Shown here: positions 48,000 through 54,977 of the stretch, piece by piece
Numbering within the stretch: the stretch's first letter is position 1
How the letters are laid out: every line of letters starts with the position of its first letter
NCBI GenBank assembly: GCA_020847735.1
Contig: JADLBL010000015.1
Span: forward strand, 124,001 to 188,000
Reading direction: 5' to 3'
DNA length: 64,000 nt
DNA from: Candidatus Eisenbacteria bacterium
Lineage (GTDB): Bacteria; Eisenbacteria; RBG-16-71-46
Notes under the pieces: generated by a model
Databases searched by the model: none
What the model was told of the DNA's origin: nothing
Seen by the model: the letters and a program-made list of their open reading frames with translations, nothing else
Position numbers and translations under genes: made by a program

Positions 48000-48743
48000 T
48001 TAGCGGTACAGGTTCTTGACCGCGCCCCACGTGCGGTTCTGCGCGGGGGTCGGCAGCGGGCACTGCGCGACGCCGCCCTGCCACGTCACGAAGTTGCTGC
48101 CCGGGGTCGCCGCGTTGGTGACGCGGTAGTCACCCATGCCCGCGGGCTGCTGCAGGAAGCACTCGTTCAGCACGAGGCACGCGCCCAGGTTGCAGCCGGC
48201 ACAGCTGCCCGTGCCGGTGGACTTGGTGCGCGAGATGTTGACCTTGGAAACGAGCAGCTCGGTGCCGTCGGCATTGACGGTGATTTCGCTGCCGGCCGGA
48301 ATCGCGGCGCCGCCGTTCAGACGGACCTTGTTCGGACCGTTCGTGCCCTGCTGGGCGGCGAACACCGACAGGAGGATGCCGTCCGCCCAGATGTTCGGGC
48401 ACGAAAGCGCCAGCACCACCGGGTCGAACGACATCGTGACGGCGTTCGGTCGGCACTGGCCGGCATTCGTCAGCCACCAGTCGGGCAGCGTCGGGGCGTC
48501 AACAGCGACATCCACGATCGCCGACGTCGCGGTGAACTTCGGCATGGTCGTCGGAACGGCAACCGAGGTGTAGAGCGCGAAGCCGGCGCCCGTGTTCAAG
48601 TTGCAGGCGAACGTCTTCTGCTGGACGCCGGCACCGCCCGACGCCGCCGAGCAGTCATCCCAGTTGAGGTACAGGCCGCTCGCCATGGAGGCCGAGGCGC
48701 CGATGACCATCAGGGTGGCCGCGAGGGTAAGAATCTTCTTCAT
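48000..48743 (-). CDS. secreted Cys-rich paralogue D ending in WGAVKNLYR
   Basis: A 247-residue exported protein; signal MKKILTLAATLMVIGASASMA preceded by ACCGGAGGA. The mature part is closest to paralogue B: YLNWDDCSAASGG, KFTATSAIVDV, NAVTMSFDPVVL, SCAGCNLGACLVLNEC, LQQPAGMGDYRV and NRTWGAVKNLYR. Nine cysteines suggest disulphides in an exported protein. First in the run of five paralogues. Confidence 0.88.
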   Translation of the reverse strand: MKKILTLAATLMVIGASASMASGLYLNWDDCSAASGGAGVQQKTFACNLNTGAGFALYTSVAVPTTMPKFTATSAIVDVAVDAPTLPDWWLTNAGQCRPNAVTMSFDPVVLALSCPNIWADGILLSVFAAQQGTNGPNKVRLNGGAAIPAGSEITVNADGTELLVSKVNISRTKSTGTGSCAGCNLGACLVLNECFLQQPAGMGDYRVTNAATPGSNFVTWQGGVAQCPLPTPAQNRTWGAVKNLYR

Positions 48744-48771
48744 GAGCTCCTCCGGTTGGAACAGATGGGGG

Positions 48772-48849
48772 TTAGAGGGGGACGATGTCTACCTTGAAGC
48801 AGTACCGATTCTGACCACCACACAGCTCCCGGAGGGGCAGCTCTTCCAT
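48772..48849 (-). CDS. possible 25-residue leader ORF before paralogue D
   Basis: ATG at 48847-48849 opens a frame ending LCGGQNRYCFKVDIVPL, 28 nt before the start of paralogue D. No ribosome site is visible; the frame could be a chance opening or an upstream leader peptide. The rest of the 150-bp gap to the dockerin-like gene shows nothing else. Confidence 0.2.
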   Translation of the reverse strand: MEELPLRELCGGQNRYCFKVDIVPL

Positions 48850-48895
48850 ATCACACAGAGTAGCTAGCCCCGGGGGGATGTCTGGCGAGTTGCGA

Positions 48896-49555
48896 CTACG
48901 GGCAATACGTGGTCGAGCTGGTGTTCGAGCCGCCCGCGAAGTACGTGGCGCCCCACGTGGACAGGTCCACCAGATCCACGCCACCGGCGTTGTTGTAGTC
49001 GGCGCGATCCGGATTGCCAGCGCCGAAGTAGTCCGCCGCCCAGAGCGCCAGGTCGGCGAGCGTCACACCGTCGACGCCGTTCAGGTCGTAGCTACCGACG
49101 TTGAGCGTTCCGAGCAGCACGCCGTCGGCGTAAATCTTGGCAGCACCCGCCGCATGCGCAGCACCCGTCGGGCTCTTGCCGCCGCCCATCACGACGAACG
49201 TCGCGACGCCGAGGGCGTCCGTCAGCGAGCTGACACCGTGCGTGCCGCAGTTGGCGACGACACCGGCATACAGCTGGCTGGTCGCATCACCGATACGGGT
49301 GTCGCTGACATTGCCGGTGAAATCCAGCACGACCGACGAGTTCGCGATCGGATTCGCCGCGAGGTCACGCACGGTGATCGTCACGAGCGAGGACTGCGCG
49401 CCCGCATCCGCCACGCCGGCATTCGCGCCGACCAGGTTGATGCGCGCCGGAATCGTCGAATTCGCGGGGCTCGGCACGCCGGCGAACGCGACCGCGGCGC
49501 CGAAGACCACGCCGCACGCCGCGAGCACCGCGGCCTTGCGAACCAAACCAGTCAT
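48896..49555 (-). CDS. secreted Ig-like protein with dockerin-type C-terminus
   Basis: A 219-residue exported protein starting at ATG 49553-49555 after GGGAGGTG. Signal AAVLAACGVVFGAAVAFAG, then a Big_1-like Ig domain (about 30-140: VTITVRDLAANPIANSSVVLDFTG), then two calcium-loop repeats DLNGVDGVTLADL and DYNNAGGVDLVDL (about 160-205), the dockerin-I pattern. Dockerins bind cohesins, but no cohesin is seen here; in non-cellulosomal bacteria the repeats often act as a C-terminal surface tether. It has a strong promoter and a long leader. Confidence 0.83.
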   Translation of the reverse strand: MTGLVRKAAVLAACGVVFGAAVAFAGVPSPANSTIPARINLVGANAGVADAGAQSSLVTITVRDLAANPIANSSVVLDFTGNVSDTRIGDATSQLYAGVVANCGTHGVSSLTDALGVATFVVMGGGKSPTGAAHAAGAAKIYADGVLLGTLNVGSYDLNGVDGVTLADLALWAADYFGAGNPDRADYNNAGGVDLVDLSTWGATYFAGGSNTSSTTYCP

Positions 49556-49739
49556 TGTTGCACCTCCCATAGATGGTGAATCGCTGATGCAGAGTTCCAG
49601 GCAAGGCTCAGTTGCGCGCAATCAGGTCTGGCTGCGAGCCACCTCCTTTCGAACTCTTGATCAATGAACAAGATGTCGAGTTCGAAGCATCTCGGGCGAG
49701 CTTATCTGCCGCGCTCACAAGAGTTTCCAAGACGGGAAA
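49556..49739 (-). other. long 5' leader of the dockerin-like gene
   Basis: About 175 nt between the promoter and the start codon, lower in GC than its surroundings. It contains a 9-bp inverted repeat TTCGAACTC/GAGTTCGAA (49648-49656 and 49678-49686) with a 21-nt loop. No gene. A structured regulatory leader is possible. Confidence 0.5.
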
Positions 49740-49769
49740 AGTCTAGGTTTCCTGTTCCCGCGGTGTCAA
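49740..49769 (-). promoter_or_regulatory. strong sigma-70-type promoter of the dockerin-like gene
   Basis: On the minus strand TTGACA (plus 49764-49769), an 18-bp spacer and TAGACT (49740-49745). The best-matched promoter in the window. Confidence 0.75.
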
Positions 49770-49903
49770 GAAAGTTTTTCGTGACCACCCGCCCGAATCG
49801 GGGCCCTTTGCCAGAGTGCTGGCGCCGGTCACCACCGGCGCGGCCCAACGAACCCCCCCTGCGCTTACAAACGACTGTCGATACGCAACTTCGCTCCGTC
49901 TGC

Positions 49904-49979
49904 TGGTGGGCGAAACAGGGCTCGAACCTGTGACCCCTTGCTTGTAAGGCAAGTGCTCTACCCGCTGAGCTATTCGCCC
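49904..49979 (-). tRNA. tRNA-Val (anticodon UAC)
   Basis: The minus strand folds as a complete cloverleaf: acceptor GGGCGAA pairs with TTCGCCC, D-loop AGCTCAGCGGGTAGAGC, anticodon stem CTTGC/GCAAG around loop CTTACAA, T-arm ending GGTTCGAACCC, and encoded CCA (49904-49906). Its first 10 nt overlap the end of the upstream small membrane-protein gene. Confidence 0.96.
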
Positions 49980-50224
49980 GAGGCCGATCCCCTTCCGCGC
50001 ACCAGCAGGGAAGCTGGGATGAACACGCAGTACCCGGTCACCAGGAGCACCGGGGCCATGGTGATGGACCCCCGGGAAAGGCTCAGGTAACCCGCCACGA
50101 GCAGCGCCACCCCGACCGCCAGCAGCACCGTGTTCATGGGGCCCCACTGGAACCCCAGGTCCACCTCCGGCTGCGGCTTGCTTCGGAGCGACCTCGGCTT
50201 CGTGACGTTGGCCTTGGTGTTCAC
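49970..50224 (-). CDS. small two-helix membrane protein, DUF3098-like
   Basis: An 84-residue protein starting GTG 50222-50224 after AGGGAGA. A basic N-terminus is followed by two helices (TVLLAVGVALLVAGYLSL and ITMAPVLLVTGYCVFIPASLL), the DUF3098 pattern known from Bacteroidota, where these genes usually sit beside cell-division or export genes. Its TAG stop lies within the first 10 nt of tRNA-Val, which is transcribed in the same direction. Confidence 0.7.
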   Translation of the reverse strand: MNTKANVTKPRSLRSKPQPEVDLGFQWGPMNTVLLAVGVALLVAGYLSLSRGSITMAPVLLVTGYCVFIPASLLVRGRGSASGE

Positions 50225-50428
50225 TTGCGTTCTCCCTGCGCCCTGGAGGCGAAAAAAAGCAACGCCGACGACTTCGAACGATGCGAACTCGTCCGAGATC
50301 GTCGGCTGGTCTCCGAACCTGATCGAGGCCCGGGGCACTGGACGATCTCAGCGAAGATCGCGGGGTGTGCCGCCGCCTCCTGAGGGGCGCACCGTGTACT
50401 ACCGGGCGCCCGCGGCGATGGTTCCCGG
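50225..50428. other. intergenic region without a recognised feature
   Basis: 204 bp between larE and the small membrane protein gene. A run of seven T (minus strand) precedes the latter gene's ribosome site. No gene or clear promoter was found. Confidence 0.4.
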
Positions 50429-51310
50429 TTATTTGGCTGGTGGTCGAGGCTCGAGCGCACGGTTGAGGCTTCCCGAGCGCAGTCCCTCAAGGTCGAGCGA
50501 AACAAAGCGATATCCGGCGGCCCGAAGGCCCGCCACCAGTTCCGCCCGCACGTCCGGATCGAGCGCACGGGAGAGTTCCGGGAGTGGCAGCTCGAGCCGG
50601 GCGACGTCCCCGTGATGGCGCACGCGCAGCGCGGCGAAGCCCAGCGCCCGCACGACGTCCTCAGCCCGCTCGACGCGGGCCAGGATCTCGGGCGTGATGG
50701 TGGTGCCGTACGGGATGCGCGAGGCGAGGCAGGGCGAAGCCGGCTTGTCGTGGCTCGCAAGGCCGAAATGTTCCGCCACCGCCCGCACGTCCGCCTTGCG
50801 AAAGCCGAGCTCGGCGAGCGGCGAGAGCACCCGTCGTTCCTCCGCCGCGCGGCGACCCGGCCGGTGGTCGGACGCGTCGTCGGCGATGGTCCCGTCGAGC
50901 ACCGCGGCCGCGCCGAAGCGGCCCGCGACCTGCTCGAGCCGGCGGTACAGCTCGCTCTTGCAGTGATAGCAGCGGTCCGCGGGGTTGCTCGCGAAGTCCG
51001 GGTTCGAAAGTTCGCCCGTCGTCACGACCTCGACGGCGGCCCCGAATCCCGCCGCCTGAGCGAGCGCCAGCTCCAGCTCGCGCAGCGCGTAGGAATCGGA
51101 GCGCCCGACGACCGCCAGAACGCCGGCCCCGAGCTGTTCGTGCGCGACGCGCAGCACGACGCTCGAGTCCACCCCGCCGGAGTAGGCGACCACGACCCGC
51201 CCGAGCGAATGAATGCGCCGGCGGAGACGATCGAGTCTCTCGCGCCAGCCGAGGCCGGCGAGCGGATCGAGGCGCGGATCGCGAATCGAGAGGAGGACGG
51301 GCCCGTTCAT
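50429..51310 (-). CDS. larE: LarE-type ATP-dependent sulfurtransferase
   Basis: LarE sulphurates pyridinium dicarboxylate mononucleotide in making the nickel-pincer cofactor of lactate racemase. The 293-residue protein has the PP-loop SGGVDSS near residue 46, a CYHCKSELY motif and Cys194 in SPCLASRIPYG, the sacrificial-cysteine position in the L. plantarum enzyme. LarB, LarC and LarA are absent here, so another sulphur-transfer role cannot be excluded. Start chosen at ATG 51308-51310 because a TAGCAT box lies 10 nt upstream; ATG at 51322 is the alternative and adds four residues. Not part of the mltG operon. Confidence 0.88.
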   Translation of the reverse strand: MNGPVLLSIRDPRLDPLAGLGWRERLDRLRRRIHSLGRVVVAYSGGVDSSVVLRVAHEQLGAGVLAVVGRSDSYALRELELALAQAAGFGAAVEVVTTGELSNPDFASNPADRCYHCKSELYRRLEQVAGRFGAAAVLDGTIADDASDHRPGRRAAEERRVLSPLAELGFRKADVRAVAEHFGLASHDKPASPCLASRIPYGTTITPEILARVERAEDVVRALGFAALRVRHHGDVARLELPLPELSRALDPDVRAELVAGLRAAGYRFVSLDLEGLRSGSLNRALEPRPPAK

Positions 51311-51320
51311 CAGGGCGTGC

Positions 51321-51326
51321 ATGCTA
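51321..51326 (-). promoter_or_regulatory. -10-like box for larE
   Basis: TAGCAT on the minus strand ends 10 nt before the ATG at 51310. No Shine-Dalgarno sequence is present in the gap. Confidence 0.4.
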
Positions 51327-51469
51327 GTGGATTCCCGGGGATTCGGCATCCGGGGACGTGCAGGAGGTCCGCTCGGCGAGCCACCGACCATCCGATCGAG
51401 GGGCGTCTCCACCGTCGTCACGGCCCGCCCGCACCGCGCGGAGCGGGCAGCAAGCTGTCCCGGACGCGT

Positions 51470-52564
51470 TCAGCGCGCCGAGTCGGCGGCGACCGCGGCC
51501 GCGCTGTCGGCCAGCGCGCGGCGCGACGCCATCAGCGCCTGCAGGGCGCGTGCCGCGGAGATGTTCGCGAGGTGCTGGGCGTACGTCTGGGCGAACATGT
51601 GCCGTCCGTCGCCGCGGGCGACGAAATAAAGGTCGCGCGACCCCGGCGTCGCGTACACCACGGCCTCGATGCTGCGGTAGCCGGGGTTGCAGACCGGTCC
51701 CGGCGGAAGTCCGTCATGCAGATAGGTGTTGTAGTCCGAGTCCACCTTGAGGTCACGCAGCAGCAGCCGCGAACGCGGACCGCGGCCGAGGGCGTAGCCC
51801 ACGGTCGGGTCCGCCTGCAGGCGCATGTCCTTCACGAGCCGGTTCAGGTAGACGCGGGCGATGTGCGGACGCTCGTCGTCCACCTGCGCCTCGGCCTCGA
51901 CGATCGAAGCGAGGGTGAGCAACTCGGGCGGATCGAAGTCGAGCGGCAGCGAGTCGCAGCCGGCGGTGGCACGGCGCAGTCGTTCGCGGGTGCGCGCCAC
52001 CATCGTGCGCAGCACCGATTCGACGGGCGTCCCCGGCAGCCATTCGTACGAGTCGGGGGCCAGCCAGCCCTCGAGCGAGGGACTCGTGACGCCCAGCGAG
52101 TCGAGCAGCGCCGGGTCGCGCGCGAGCGAGTCCAGCCGCGCCGGCGGCACTCCCAGCCGGGGGGCGAGCAGGGCGAAGGTCTGCGCCATGGTGAGGCCTT
52201 CCGGCAGGCGCACGAGGTCGAGGCCGTACATGCCCCGGTCGAGCGCACGCAGCAGCGCCGGCACCGTGGTTCCCAGCCGGAACGCGTATTGCCCGGCCTT
52301 GATGCTGCGATCGAGGCGCATGAGCCGGGCGAGCACCAGGAAGCCGAACGGGCTGCGGATGACCCCGACGCGCTGCAGCTCGGCGGCGATCGTGCGCAGC
52401 GACTTGCCGCGCTCGATGATGACGATGCGCCGCTCGTTCGGCGGCCGGATTCCCGCCGGCAGGAACAGCTCGTACGCCGGCGCCAGCAGCGCCGCGAGTA
52501 GCAGGAGCCACGTCCAGCGACGCGGACGGAAGGCCTGCGCCGGTCGCGGCCGCGGCGCGTTCAT
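51470..52564 (-). CDS. mltG: endolytic murein transglycosylase MltG
   Basis: Cuts nascent glycan strands in the periplasm, anchored in the inner membrane. The 364-residue protein has an N-terminal helix (WTWLLLLAALLAPAYELFL, about 17-36), the LysM-like region with RIVIIERGKSLRTIAAEL, and the YceG domain (about 80-345) with the catalytic Glu223 in ASIVEAEAQ and the NPGYRSIEAVVYATPG hallmark. ATG overlaps the ruvX stop (ATGA). Last gene of the ten-gene operon beginning at yggS. Confidence 0.95.
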   Translation of the reverse strand: MNAPRPRPAQAFRPRRWTWLLLLAALLAPAYELFLPAGIRPPNERRIVIIERGKSLRTIAAELQRVGVIRSPFGFLVLARLMRLDRSIKAGQYAFRLGTTVPALLRALDRGMYGLDLVRLPEGLTMAQTFALLAPRLGVPPARLDSLARDPALLDSLGVTSPSLEGWLAPDSYEWLPGTPVESVLRTMVARTRERLRRATAGCDSLPLDFDPPELLTLASIVEAEAQVDDERPHIARVYLNRLVKDMRLQADPTVGYALGRGPRSRLLLRDLKVDSDYNTYLHDGLPPGPVCNPGYRSIEAVVYATPGSRDLYFVARGDGRHMFAQTYAQHLANISAARALQALMASRRALADSAAAVAADSAR

Positions 52565-53001
52565 GGCCGCCCTCCGCCGCGCTGCCGATCCGCCGCGAGC
52601 TTCTGAAGCCACGATTCGAGCAACGCGATCGCGGCGTCCTGGTCCACCCGGCACTTGTTTCGCCGGCGTTCGCCGCGCTCGTGCATGCGGCGGCTGGCGA
52701 GCGCCGAGGTCAGCCGTTCGTCGTACGTCGCCACCGGCAGACCGGTCGCCTTCGCGAGCCCGTCGGCGAACTTCTCGGCGGCGATCGCGGCGGCGCCTCG
52801 TTCACCGGAGAGCAGCAGCGGCAGGCCCACCACGATCGAGTCGGCTTCGACCTCCCGCGCCGCGCCCGCGGCCTGGGCGATGGCGTCGGAGGCGCCGCCG
52901 ACGACCAGAGTCCTCAGGCCGCTCGCCACGGTGCCGGTCGGATCGCACACGGCCAGCCCGATGCGGCGCTCTCCCCAGTCCACGGCGAGAATGCGGGGCA
53001 A
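52561..53001 (-). CDS. ruvX: Holliday-junction resolvase-like RuvX/YqgF
   Basis: RNase-H-fold protein thought to process 16S pre-rRNA ends or resolve junctions. The 146-residue product has LAVDWGERRIGLAV (catalytic Asp), VVGLPLLLSGERG and YDERLTSALA with the acidic residue, and DQDAAIALLESWL. TTG at 52999-53001 is chosen as start: the next ATG would cut the first beta-strand, and a GAGGGCAGGA sequence lies just upstream. Overlaps mltG by 4 nt. Confidence 0.9.
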   Translation of the reverse strand: MPRILAVDWGERRIGLAVCDPTGTVASGLRTLVVGGASDAIAQAAGAAREVEADSIVVGLPLLLSGERGAAAIAAEKFADGLAKATGLPVATYDERLTSALASRRMHERGERRRNKCRVDQDAAIALLESWLQKLAADRQRGGGRP

Positions 53002-53009
53002 TCCTGCCC

Positions 53010-53477
53010 TCAGGCGTCGGCGGCGCGAGACTGCGGCTGCGGGCGATGCTTGACCAGCAGGCAGGTCGTGCCTCCGGGTCCGAAACGGAAGTCCACGGCG
53101 TCGCAGCACGAGCGCATGATGAAGATGCCGCGGCCCCGCATGTCGAACAGGTGTTCGGGCGCCGTGACGTCCGCGTTCAGGCTCGCCGGGTCGAAGCCGC
53201 CGCCCTGGTCGTGGACGCACACTTCGAGACGATCCGGATGGAGCGTGAACTCGACCTCGAAGGACTTCGTCGCGTCCTGCTGGTTGCCGTGCTGGATGGC
53301 GTTCGTGCCCGCCTCGATGACCGACATGCTGAACTGCGAGGTCGTGTCCTCGTCGAACTCCATGCGCTCGCACAGGGCGAGCGTCACCCGATCGAGGACC
53401 GCGAGCAACTCCAACCGGCTCGGCATCCGCAGACTGATGACGTCGGGGGTCGAGGGATCGGCCATGGGAGGGATCAC
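53010..53477 (-). CDS. RsbW-like anti-sigma ATP-binding kinase
   Basis: A 155-residue GHKL-fold protein of the HATPase_c_2 group: N-box ESVIEAGTNAIQHGN region, G1 VHDQGGGFDP and G2 RGRGIFIMRSCCD. Such proteins inhibit sigma factors or phosphorylate anti-anti-sigma partners. A SpoIIE-type phosphatase is 29 kb away but no STAS partner is here. The stop of rluD overlaps its start (ATGA), so it is translated with the housekeeping operon, an uncommon place for a partner-switch kinase. Confidence 0.9.
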   Translation of the reverse strand: MIPPMADPSTPDVISLRMPSRLELLAVLDRVTLALCERMEFDEDTTSQFSMSVIEAGTNAIQHGNQQDATKSFEVEFTLHPDRLEVCVHDQGGGFDPASLNADVTAPEHLFDMRGRGIFIMRSCCDAVDFRFGPGGTTCLLVKHRPQPQSRAADA

Positions 53478-54457
53478 GGGGTACGATTCTCGATGAACGC
53501 TCGCAGTCGCTCGAGCGCCCGGGCAAAGTCTTCCGGGAGAGGCGAATCGAAACGAAGCGGCCGGCCCGAGACAGGGTGCGTGAGCTCGAGCGTGGCCGCA
53601 TGCAGAGCCTGCCGCCGGAGAACGCGCAGCAAGGCGTCCGCGAGGCTACGCTCCGACGGACGAAGGCTCAACGACTTTTTGACACGACCGCCGTACACGG
53701 GATCCCCGAGCACCGGGTGCCGGACCGCCGCCAGGTGGACCCGGATCTGGTGCGTCCGGCCGGTCTCGAGCCTCACCTCGAGCAGCGTGGCGAGCCCGAA
53801 CCGCTCGAGCACCCGCCAGTGGGTGCGCGCGGGCCGCCCGCCCTGGCGGACCACCGCCATGCGCTTGCGGTCCCCGGGATCCCGGCCGATCGGCAGGTCG
53901 ATTTCGCCATGGCTCGGGCCGGGGTCGCCCCAGACGATCGCGCGGTAGACGCGCGAGACCCTGCGTTCACGCAGGGCCTCGATCAGGGCCTGGTAGGCCT
54001 CCTCGGTCTTGGCGACGACGAGCAGGCCCGACGTGTCCTTGTCGAGCCGGTGCACGATTCCCGGACGGCCCTCGCCACCGACGCTCGCGATGGCCGGCGC
54101 GTGGTGGAGCAGCGCGTGCACGAGTGTGCCGCTCTGGACCCCGGCCCCGGGGTGGACGACGAGCCCCGCCGGCTTGTCGAGCACGAGCAGCGCCTCGTCC
54201 TCGTGGACGATGGCGAGCGGAAGCGCCTCGGGCTCGAGCCGCGTGGCGCGGCGCGGCGGCACTTCGACCACGACGCGGTCGCCCGCCTTCAGCTTCAGCG
54301 ACGGGCGCGCCGCGCGGTCGTTGACGTTCACCCGCCCGGCTTCGATCAGCGTCTGGACGCGATTACGGCTGAGTCCGATCCGCGCCTTCGCGAGCCAGCG
54401 GTCCACTCTCTCGCCCGCCGTCTCCGGAGGCACGGTCAGGTCGATCGTGCGATTCAT
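53474..54457 (-). CDS. rluD: RluD-type 23S rRNA pseudouridine synthase
   Basis: Converts uridines in 23S rRNA to pseudouridine. The 327-residue protein has an S4 domain (about 15-75), then the catalytic domain with the HRLDKDTSGLLVVAK motif (catalytic Asp), RVYRAIVWG and GRTHQIRVHLA. The N-terminal 95 bp of the gene overlap lspA in another reading frame, an unusually deep overlap. It is preceded by no independent ribosome site beyond lspA coding sequence. Confidence 0.95.
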   Translation of the reverse strand: MNRTIDLTVPPETAGERVDRWLAKARIGLSRNRVQTLIEAGRVNVNDRAARPSLKLKAGDRVVVEVPPRRATRLEPEALPLAIVHEDEALLVLDKPAGLVVHPGAGVQSGTLVHALLHHAPAIASVGGEGRPGIVHRLDKDTSGLLVVAKTEEAYQALIEALRERRVSRVYRAIVWGDPGPSHGEIDLPIGRDPGDRKRMAVVRQGGRPARTHWRVLERFGLATLLEVRLETGRTHQIRVHLAAVRHPVLGDPVYGGRVKKSLSLRPSERSLADALLRVLRRQALHAATLELTHPVSGRPLRFDSPLPEDFARALERLRAFIENRTP

Positions 54458-54977
54458 GCCAGTCCGTCTCCGCGCCGCCCGCCGGCCTGTCTTCGGGGTG
54501 CTCCACCGCCGGATCGTGATCGTGATCGCGCGACCAGACGAGCGCGAACAACGCGACCCCGGTCGTGACCGCGACGTCCGCCAGGTTGAAGACCGGGAAC
54601 TCGTGGCCCCGCCAGGCGAGCAGGATGAAGTCCACGACTTCGCCGCTCGTCACACGATCGATGAGGTTGCCGACCGCGCCGCCCAGGATGAGCGCGAGCG
54701 AGACGTGCCGGGCCGCCGACAGTCTCGCGTGCCGAAGGAACAGGACGATCACCGCCACGGCGGCGATGATCGAAAACACGTAAAGCGGAAAGTTGCGCCC
54801 GGCCAGCAGGCCGAACGCGATGCCCGAGTTTCGGGTGTAGGTCAGCTGCACCAGTTCGCCCACGAGGCGCACCGGCGGCGCGGACGCCAGGTGCTCGGTC
54901 GCGAGCCGCTTCGTCCACTGGTCGAGGACGACCGCGAACGTCGCGATGCCGAGCAGCAGCGCGGGCGAGCGCTTCAC
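54363..54977 (-). CDS. lspA: lipoprotein signal peptidase (signal peptidase II)
   Basis: Cleaves lipoprotein signals in the inner membrane; the window encodes at least two substrates. Residues 1-155 form the four-helix enzyme with the two catalytic Asp motifs GNLIDRV and FNLADVAV, plus TRNSGIAFGLL. The remaining ~50 residues are a polar, disordered tail (HDHDPAVEHPEDRPAGG...) that is encoded by the rluD overlap. GTG start overlaps the dksA-like stop (GTGA). Confidence 0.94.
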   Translation of the reverse strand: MKRSPALLLGIATFAVVLDQWTKRLATEHLASAPPVRLVGELVQLTYTRNSGIAFGLLAGRNFPLYVFSIIAAVAVIVLFLRHARLSAARHVSLALILGGAVGNLIDRVTSGEVVDFILLAWRGHEFPVFNLADVAVTTGVALFALVWSRDHDHDPAVEHPEDRPAGGAETDWHESHDRPDRASGDGGRESGPLAREGADRTQP

